Positions 16,638 through 21,945 of a stretch of 21,945 nt of DNA are shown piece by piece. The stretch is taken from NCBI GenBank assembly GCA_049601975.1, contig JBMYRC010000063.1, positions 1-21,945 of the forward strand, in the 5' to 3' direction. Source of the stretch: UBA6544 sp049601975. Its GTDB lineage: Bacteria > Pseudomonadota > Alphaproteobacteria > UBA8366. Numbering within the stretch: position 1 is the first letter of the stretch; each line of letters begins with the position of its first letter. The notes beneath the pieces are model-generated. The model saw only the letters and a program-made list of their open reading frames with translations, did not search any database and had not been told where the DNA came from. The position numbers and the translations under genes were made by a program.

Positions 16638-17018
16638 TCAAAGCGAGCGATTCTTGAAGTACGTATCCTTGTGGACGATTTTATCTCCCCGGAAGGTAAG
16701 GACATCCAAGGCTAGGAAATCTTGCTTCTCACCCGTCTTCAACGTCGCGCGCCGACGGAACTCGCAATAGGCCTTGTCGCCGGCGATCCGCGCATCCAGC
16801 GTTTCCCAATTCACCGATTCGACGCTGTCGAATAGCTTCTGAAAGACAGCGCGAATTTCGCCATGACCGGAGAACCGTGCTCCATGGATCTCCGAGCCCG
16901 CCCCGTGATCGAACTTAGCGTCATCCGCAAAATGCGCCATCACAGCATCGATCTCATTGCTGTTGAAGGCTTCCCCGATCGCGTCGAGCAAAGCGGCCGT
17001 AATAGCGGTCTCCGTCAT
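16638..17018 (-). CDS. NTF2/SnoaL-like domain protein
   Basis: A 126-residue single-domain protein of the nuclear-transport-factor-2 / SnoaL fold. The first helix block (LLDAIGEAFNSNEIDAVMAHFADDAKFDHGAGSEIHG) and the later strand pairs CEFRRRATLKTGEKQDFLALDVLTFRGDKIVHKDTYF are typical. Such proteins are cyclases, isomerases, dehydratases or small-molecule binders; the pocket residues (His, Asp) do not identify which. The start ATG 17018 is set by a strong AAGGAG seven bases upstream; the frame extends to 17093 without support. The downstream neighbour on this strand is absent: it ends three bases from the convergent hydrolase. It lies just after another NTF2-like gene on the same strand, probably in one operon. 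Confidence 0.85.
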   Translation of the reverse strand: MTETAITAALLDAIGEAFNSNEIDAVMAHFADDAKFDHGAGSEIHGARFSGHGEIRAVFQKLFDSVESVNWETLDARIAGDKAYCEFRRRATLKTGEKQDFLALDVLTFRGDKIVHKDTYFKNRSL

Positions 17019-17064
17019 AAAATAACTCCTTAAAACTTTCTCTGTGTCCCAGGGGTGCTCCCCC

Positions 17065-17457
17065 TTAAGCCGGTGTATACACGGACCCGGCATTCATTCC
17101 CCATCGGCCGTCCTTGAGCACCACGACGTAAAGACAAACGACCTCGGCGATCAATGAGTCGTCTTTGCGATAGCGGCTAAACCGACCGATGACATGGCAT
17201 TTACTTTTGCTAATGACGTCGCCTTCTATCGAATCAACAATGCTGTATGCCCATCCCACATCGCCCGTCCGTTCGCTAAACGAGGACAAATATTCCGTTT
17301 CTGAATTCCAAACTAAAACCGAGCCGTCAAATTGGATTCTGTAGTGCGGGAAATGCATAGATCGAGATATTAATTGACGGTCAGAGTTATTCACTCCCTC
17401 ACAATACAATCTCACAGATTCAACAGCATTATTTAGCTCCAGGTCATCTTGGTCCAT
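17065..17457 (-). CDS. Small NTF2/SnoaL-like protein
   Basis: A 130-residue protein with a divergent NTF2/SnoaL-like pattern: an N-terminal helical part (ELNNAVESVRLYCEGVNNSD), then HFPHYRIQFDGSVLVWNS and a C-terminal beta-sheet part with EVVCLYVVVLKDGRWGMNAGS. The family call is less certain than for its neighbour. I chose ATG 17457 (MDQDDLELNN); a start at 17529 adds 24 basic residues and is less likely. GAG sits seven bases before the ATG and AAAGGA lies further away, so the ribosome site is mediocre. The gene is more AT-rich than its neighbours. It stands 46 bases upstream of the next NTF2-like gene, suggesting co-transcription. Two such proteins side by side may form a heteromer or act on successive intermediates. 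Confidence 0.72.
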   Translation of the reverse strand: MDQDDLELNNAVESVRLYCEGVNNSDRQLISRSMHFPHYRIQFDGSVLVWNSETEYLSSFSERTGDVGWAYSIVDSIEGDVISKSKCHVIGRFSRYRKDDSLIAEVVCLYVVVLKDGRWGMNAGSVYTPA

Positions 17458-17666
17458 CGTAATACTCAGTATTCCTTTAATTAGGTTTCTCTTTATCGAC
17501 AACCCAATCGCCCGTCGACCAGCGATCAACGATTATCGTTTTCGCAGTGTCACATGTCGTTTCATCCGTTACCACGTACTAACGCGGCAAAGAATAATAG
17601 GAAAATATATCCACGAAAAATCAGTTATATTTATCGGAGTTAAAAGTTGGCTGCAGGGGCCGTCTG

Positions 17667-17694
17667 TTGACTGGATTCTCGATTTCCCGAGAAT
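17667..17694 (+). promoter_or_regulatory. Candidate promoter and operator of the SDR gene
   Basis: A perfect inverted repeat ATTCTCG (17675-17681) and CGAGAAT (17688-17694), six-base spacer, lies 24 bases before the SDR start. A TTGACT (17667-17672) and GAGAAT (17689-17694) with a 16-base spacer resemble a weak sigma-70 promoter that the repeat would cover, as expected for a repressor site. Confidence 0.4.
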
Positions 17695-17718
17695 GACGGT
17701 AAAGGGATACATACAGGT

Positions 17719-18474
17719 ATGAATATCAAATTCGAGGACCGTCTTGTCCTTGTGACAGGAGCGGCACAAGGGATCGGTCGGGCAACGGCGGAACGCTTTA
17801 AGACGGCGGGCGCGCGGGTGCATCTGCTAGATATTGACGAGGCGGGAGTCGCTTCGACGGCCTCTGATATCGGTGCGGAGTATAGCGCCGTAGACCTCGG
17901 CGATCGCGAGGCGGTTGCAAGATGTATACACACCATCAAAGCCAAACACGGGCCGATCGACATCCTCGCGAGCGCGGCCGGCGGCGTGCGTGGGCAGATT
18001 GGGCGGTCGATATCTGAAGTATCCGAGCAGGACTGGCGCGACGTGTTCGCCGCTAATGTTGACGCCGCTTTCTGGCTCGCCCAGGCGGTGGCACCGGCGA
18101 TGGTCGAGCGAGGCCATGGGCGGATCGTCTTCGTCGCGTCAGGCGCGGGATTACGTCCGAGCCGGACCGGTATTCAGGCATACACGGCTGCCAAGCACGC
18201 CCTGGTTGGCCTGACCAAGCAGCTTTCCTGGGAGTTCGGCCCAGCGGGCGTGACGGTGAACGCCGTCGCACCGGGATTCGTCCTCTCCAATCCAGCGAGC
18301 ATGCAGCAATGGGAAAGCTACGGTGCGGATGGCCAAAGCCGCCTCGTCGATGGCATCCATACCAAGCGGCTTGGGACTGCCGAGGATATTGCAGCTGCGA
18401 TCATGTTTCTGGCGAGTGACGCCGCGGCCTGGATCTCGGGTCAAATACTTTCCGTCGACGGGGGCCGGTCGTAA
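17719..18474 (+). CDS. Short-chain dehydrogenase/reductase (SDR)
   Basis: A 251-residue classical SDR, an NAD(P)-dependent oxidoreductase for an alcohol/ketone pair. The cofactor motif TGAAQGIG is at 13-20; LLDIDE (37-42) has the acidic residue after the second strand that favours NAD over NADP. The catalytic set is Ser141 (FVASGAG), Tyr155 and Lys159 (YTAAK), and the C-terminus ends in ISGQILSVDGGRS, typical of the FabG-like subfamily. The usual NNAG block is changed to ASAAGG. The gene is single, with a candidate operator immediately upstream, and ends 14 bases from the convergent acnB. The substrate is unknown; its neighbours suggest a role in the same catabolic set as the hydrolase and NTF2-like proteins. 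Confidence 0.92.
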   Translation: MNIKFEDRLVLVTGAAQGIGRATAERFKTAGARVHLLDIDEAGVASTASDIGAEYSAVDLGDREAVARCIHTIKAKHGPIDILASAAGGVRGQIGRSISEVSEQDWRDVFAANVDAAFWLAQAVAPAMVERGHGRIVFVASGAGLRPSRTGIQAYTAAKHALVGLTKQLSWEFGPAGVTVNAVAPGFVLSNPASMQQWESYGADGQSRLVDGIHTKRLGTAEDIAAAIMFLASDAAAWISGQILSVDGGRS

Positions 18475-18488
18475 GCACCAGACGCATG

Positions 18489-21248
18489 TCACATTGGTGG
18501 GGCAAACCTGGTCAGATCGATTCCCTCTACCGCAGACTTATACTCTTCGATACTCGGCGTCCGGCCAAGAATTGTCGAGAGAACCACCACCGGCGTAGAG
18601 GCGAGAAGAGACTCGCCTTTCTTTTCCTCGGAGTCTTCAACCACACGGCCTTGGAAAAGGCGCGTAGACGTGGCCATGACAGTGTCTCCCTTTTCCGCCT
18701 TTTCCTGGTTGCCCATGCAGAGATTGCAGCCGGGCCGTTCCAGGTACATGACATTGTCGTACTTCACGCGCGTGTCGGTCTTGGGTGCACTGTCGTCAAA
18801 CTCGAAACCGGCATATTTTTGGAGAATGCTCCAATCGCCTTCAGCCTTCAACTCGTCGACAATGTTGTAAGTCGGCGGTGCGACGACCAGCGGCGCTTTG
18901 AACTCGACCTTGCCGTGCATCTTCTCGATGTTGCGGAACATCTGCGCCACAATTTTCATATCGCCTTTGTGCACCATGCAGGAACCGACAAAGCCGAGAT
19001 CAACCTTCTTGTCCGCATTGTAGTATGAAATCGGCCTGATCGTGTCGTGCGTATACCGTTTGGAGATATCTATATTATCGACATCGGGATCAGCTATCAT
19101 CGGCTCGTTGATCTTATCCAGGTCGATGACGACTTCCGAGAAATACTTCGCATTGTCGTCTGGCGCCAACGCTGGGTTTTCGCCGGATTTTATATCTGCA
19201 ATGCGCTTATCCGCTTTGTCGATCAACCCCTGTAGCATCCGGACATCGTTATCCATGCCCTTGTCGATCATGCCCTGAATGCGGCTCTTGGATATCTCCA
19301 AGGATCCGATGAGCGTCTCGTCATCGGAAATACAGATGGAGGCTTTCGCCTTCATTTCCGCAGTCCAGTCCGTGAAGGTGAAGGCTTGGTCTGCGAGCAG
19401 CGTTCCGATATGGACTTCGATGATCCGGCCTTGGAAGACGTTTTCGCCGAACTGCTCCAACATCTGCGCCTGCGTCGCATGAACCACGTCCCGGAAGTCC
19501 ATGTGATCGCCCATCCGGCCCTTAAAGGTGACTTTAACAGATTCGGGAATCGGCATCGTGGCCTCGCCCGTCGCCAAGGCAAGTGCAACCGTTCCCGAGT
19601 CAGCGCCGAACGCAACGCCCTTCGACATCCGCGTGTGAGAATCGCCGCCGATAATGATCGCCCAGTCATCCACTGTGATGTCGTTCAACACCTTATGAAT
19701 GACATCCGTCATGGGATGGTATCCATCCTTCGGGTCCCTGCCGGTGATGAGACCGAACTTGTTCATGAATTCCATGAGCTTCGGCGTATTCGCCTGCGCC
19801 TTTAGATCCCAAACCGACGCCGTATGACACCCGGACTGATAGGCGCCGTCGACTTCTGGTGAGATCACTGTGGCGGCCATGGCCTCCAGTTCCTGAACCG
19901 TCATCGGGCCTGTCGTATCCTGCGAACCGACGATATTCACCCGTACCCGGGCATCCGAGCCTGCATGCAACACCGTCCCTTCGATCACCCCGACAGCGTT
20001 CTTATTGAAGATCTTCTCAACGGCGGTGAGACCCTGCCCGGCGTGGGAGAGCTCTTTCGAAGGGGCGTAGGCGGACTTCAGCTCGACCCCGAGGGCCTCG
20101 GCTGCGAATGTCTGTAGCTTCTTGCCGAAGACGACGGCATAGGATCCGCCGGCTTTGATGAATTCGACGTTTTGCGGCGTGAAGGAGGACGAGACGTCCA
20201 TGAGTTCTTCCATACCGTCCGCGCCGCACAATGCGCCGTCTTTTGTATTAATGGTCAGAACGGTACCGGTCGCAACGGAGTATCTTTCTTCAAGAACTGG
20301 ATTGCCGTCGTTGTTCAGGATCGGGTTGCCGTCCTCGTCCGTCACGCGGGCCCAGTTTTTCAAATCGATACCGATGCCACCAGTCACGCCCAAAGCCGTC
20401 ATGAAGATCGGTGAAATACCATTGGTCCCCGCGACAATCGGGGCATTGTTTACAAACGGGATATAGGGGCTTGTCTCCTTGCCGGTCCAGAGTGCCACGT
20501 TATTGACCCCCGACATGCGGGAAGAGCCGACACCCATAGTCCCCTTTTCGGCGATCAGCATCACCCGTTTGTCCGGGTGCTGGTTTTGCAGTTCCCGGAT
20601 CTCCGCTTGCGCCGCCTCCGAGACAAAAGTCTTTCCGTGGAGTTCCCGGTCTGCCCTGGAATGTGCCTGGTTGCCGGGCGACATCAAGTCGGTGGAAATA
20701 TCGCCTTCCGCGGCAACATAGGTCACGACCTTAATTTCGTCGTCGATGTCCGGAAGATTGGTGAAAAACTCGGCCTTCGCATAACTTTCGATAACGTCCT
20801 TGGCGACCTCGTTCCCGGCACGGAACGCTTCCCCCAGCCGGTCCGTATCCGCGGCATACAAATATACCTGCGTTTTGAGAACATCGGCCGCTTGCTGCGC
20901 GATGGATGCATCGTCGCCCAAGGCTAAATCCAAAAGCACCTCAATCGAGGGGCCGCCTTTCATATGAGACAGAAGCTCAAACGCAAGGGTCGGGGAAATT
21001 TCCGTGACGGCTTCTTCGCCAAGAATGATCTCTTTCAGGAATTTTGCTTTGACGCTCGCGGCACTCGTCGTGCCAGGAAGCGCATTATAGATGAAGAATT
21101 TTACAGACTCTTCCCGGTGCTCGTTATTAACGTCCTTAATTTGCGAGATGATCTCGCTCAGGAGAGCTCCACCCTCAATGGGTTTAGGGTTCAAATTTTG
21201 AGATTTACGCTCTTCGATTTCATTCAAATAGTCTGTGTACAAACTCAT
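18489..21248 (-). CDS. acnB: Aconitate hydratase B / 2-methylisocitrate dehydratase
   Basis: A 919-residue cytoplasmic iron-sulfur enzyme that interconverts citrate and isocitrate in the TCA cycle and, in this family, dehydrates 2-methylisocitrate. Domain order is that of AcnB, with the HEAT-like N-terminal domain first (from MSLYTDYLNEIEERKSQ), the swivel domain, then the catalytic domains. The cluster ligands are Cys757 (GSCMVHKGDM), Cys841 and Cys844 (ERPGCNLCMGNQ), and GGDSHTRMSKGVAFGADSG is the classic aconitase signature. E. coli AcnB is 865 residues; the extra length (for example a DEDGNPILNNDGNPVLEE insert) and wording such as HMKGGPSIEVLLDLALGDD resemble the long Bacteroidetes form as I remember it. 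The ribosome site before ATG 21248 is weak. The gene stands alone, with no prp genes nearby. Confidence 0.96.
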   Translation of the reverse strand: MSLYTDYLNEIEERKSQNLNPKPIEGGALLSEIISQIKDVNNEHREESVKFFIYNALPGTTSAASVKAKFLKEIILGEEAVTEISPTLAFELLSHMKGGPSIEVLLDLALGDDASIAQQAADVLKTQVYLYAADTDRLGEAFRAGNEVAKDVIESYAKAEFFTNLPDIDDEIKVVTYVAAEGDISTDLMSPGNQAHSRADRELHGKTFVSEAAQAEIRELQNQHPDKRVMLIAEKGTMGVGSSRMSGVNNVALWTGKETSPYIPFVNNAPIVAGTNGISPIFMTALGVTGGIGIDLKNWARVTDEDGNPILNNDGNPVLEERYSVATGTVLTINTKDGALCGADGMEELMDVSSSFTPQNVEFIKAGGSYAVVFGKKLQTFAAEALGVELKSAYAPSKELSHAGQGLTAVEKIFNKNAVGVIEGTVLHAGSDARVRVNIVGSQDTTGPMTVQELEAMAATVISPEVDGAYQSGCHTASVWDLKAQANTPKLMEFMNKFGLITGRDPKDGYHPMTDVIHKVLNDITVDDWAIIIGGDSHTRMSKGVAFGADSGTVALALATGEATMPIPESVKVTFKGRMGDHMDFRDVVHATQAQMLEQFGENVFQGRIIEVHIGTLLADQAFTFTDWTAEMKAKASICISDDETLIGSLEISKSRIQGMIDKGMDNDVRMLQGLIDKADKRIADIKSGENPALAPDDNAKYFSEVVIDLDKINEPMIADPDVDNIDISKRYTHDTIRPISYYNADKKVDLGFVGSCMVHKGDMKIVAQMFRNIEKMHGKVEFKAPLVVAPPTYNIVDELKAEGDWSILQKYAGFEFDDSAPKTDTRVKYDNVMYLERPGCNLCMGNQEKAEKGDTVMATSTRLFQGRVVEDSEEKKGESLLASTPVVVLSTILGRTPSIEEYKSAVEGIDLTRFAPPM

Positions 21249-21918
21249 AACGATCTAGACCCATTCGTGTTGCTGGCGGGTGGGTGTCGACGACCAAAAG
21301 CTTTTGCCGATTCGACGGAAACCTTTAACGCCATCCATAGTTCAGCCAGGATTTGCATGCAAGGCGATTCCAATTAGGTTATTAAGCGGCGGTATATAAC
21401 GAGTTTTCCAGTGAGTACGGCTCTCCGAAGGCAGTGCCTCATCAAAACTCTATCGCTCAATAATTTTAAAGAGATGTGATTCCACCACTTTCCTCTCGCC
21501 GCACAGAAATCAGGATCCCAAACTTTTAATCACATCCGAATCTTCCTGACTTTCGCATCCTCACTCTTCAAATCCCGCGAAGCCCTCCAGCTAGCAAACG
21601 TCGCAATACGGCAGAAATTGAGAGCGCGGCGTTATTTTTCATATATCTAGCACGACGGATCTTAATCCTGTCGTCCCTGAGGTTTTGATAAGGGCACCAA
21701 ACTTTCCCCCAAAAATATCATCCTTAAACCGCTAATTCATTCAAACGTGCTGTCCAAGCGGGAACAGAGTTCCCTCTTGATTTGCCGCAGCAATGAATTC
21801 GGCAAAAAGTGTTATCCGAACCGTGTAGCAAAGCGTTCGGACGACGGACGCCTCCATTGGAGATATGTCGTTACTCACGGAACATTTTCATTAGCTTCTT
21901 AATTTTGGGAGGGAGAAG
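21249..21918. other. Long intergenic region upstream of acnB and the last gene
   Basis: 670 bases between divergent genes with no gene seen on either strand. It should contain the acnB promoter (minus) and the promoter of the edge gene (plus). A bulged stem-loop lies at 21652-21674 (ACGACGGAT pairing with ATCC-T-GTCGT), and three inverted repeats cluster at 21760-21841. I found no tRNA-like or riboswitch-like fold that I can name. Confidence 0.5.
21760..21841 (+). promoter_or_regulatory. Cluster of three inverted repeats upstream of the edge gene
   Basis: Three perfect short inverted repeats follow one another: GGGAAC-aga-GTTCCC (21760-21774), TTTGCCG-N12-CGGCAAA (21781-21806) and TCCGAAC-N13-GTTCGGA (21815-21841). 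They end 77 bases before the start at 21919. They could be operators or successive hairpins of a leader RNA. Confidence 0.45.
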
Positions 21919-21945
21919 ATGTTCATGAACAACGAGCAGCGTGAG
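21919..21945 (+). CDS. Start of a gene cut by the window end
   Basis: ATG TTC ATG follows a strong purine-rich ribosome site (GGGAGGGAGAAG), and the frame stays open to the last base, giving only MFMNNEQRE. The second ATG (21925) has equally good spacing to GGAG. Too short to identify. The long leader with repeated symmetrical sites suggests a regulated gene. Confidence 0.55.

Noticed and set aside
1..21945. CRISPR arrays, tRNA/rRNA genes, insertion sequences, prophage genes
   Set aside because: No spaced direct repeats, no TψC-arm (GGTTCGA) pattern, no transposase, integrase or phage proteins were seen on either strand.

Overview
The window looks like a piece of an alphaproteobacterial chromosome. 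GC is moderate and genes are dense, and the families present (a paired ABC exporter, Tct/Bug transport, an LLM flavoenzyme, a large alpha/beta hydrolase, a glutamine-synthetase-like ligase, MarR and SDR proteins) are typical of metabolically versatile Proteobacteria. This is a judgement from gene content; no rRNA, tRNA, CRISPR array, insertion sequence or phage gene is visible. Two proteins (the 434-residue protein at 7708-9012 and the long-form aconitase B at 18489-21248) look more like Bacteroidetes family members as I remember them, so transfer or uneven inheritance is possible.

Layout. 1-315: the 3' end of an unknown gene cut by the window edge. 460-4208: two overlapping genes for a heterodimeric ABC exporter with complementary degenerate motifs, so one ATP site is probably weak. 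4215-5213 (minus): an LLM-type flavin monooxygenase interrupted by one in-frame TAG. 5540-7516 (minus): a 658-residue alpha/beta hydrolase. 7708-9012: a conserved protein of unknown function. 9002-9561 (minus): a gene remnant whose start is acyltransferase-like (PlsC) and whose end is the FadE C-terminal domain, joined out of frame. 9927-11294: a glutamine-synthetase-family ligase with an inverted-repeat-rich upstream region, followed by a MarR regulator (11401-11898). 12243-15424 (minus): a tripartite tricarboxylate transporter, in which a TctC-like binding protein is followed, across a strong hairpin, by a TctA-TctB fusion permease. 15792-16634: a second alpha/beta hydrolase. 16638-17457 (minus): two small NTF2/SnoaL-fold proteins. 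17719-18474: an SDR oxidoreductase. 18489-21248 (minus): acnB. 21919-21945: the start of a gene that runs off the end, behind a leader with three inverted repeats.

The stretch 4215-18474 reads as accessory catabolism: uptake of an organic acid by a Tct system, C-C or ester hydrolases, a flavin monooxygenase, an SDR, NTF2-fold proteins and a gamma-glutamyl ligase-type enzyme, with a MarR regulator in the middle. The substrate cannot be read from the sequence. Decay is visible at two points (the amber-interrupted monooxygenase and the acyltransferase/FadE remnant). I found no clearly new defence or mobile system. The best leads are the amber codon, the deletion remnant, the unknown conserved protein at 7708, the TctA-TctB fusion with its intercistronic hairpin, and the symmetrical sites upstream of the ligase and of the last gene.
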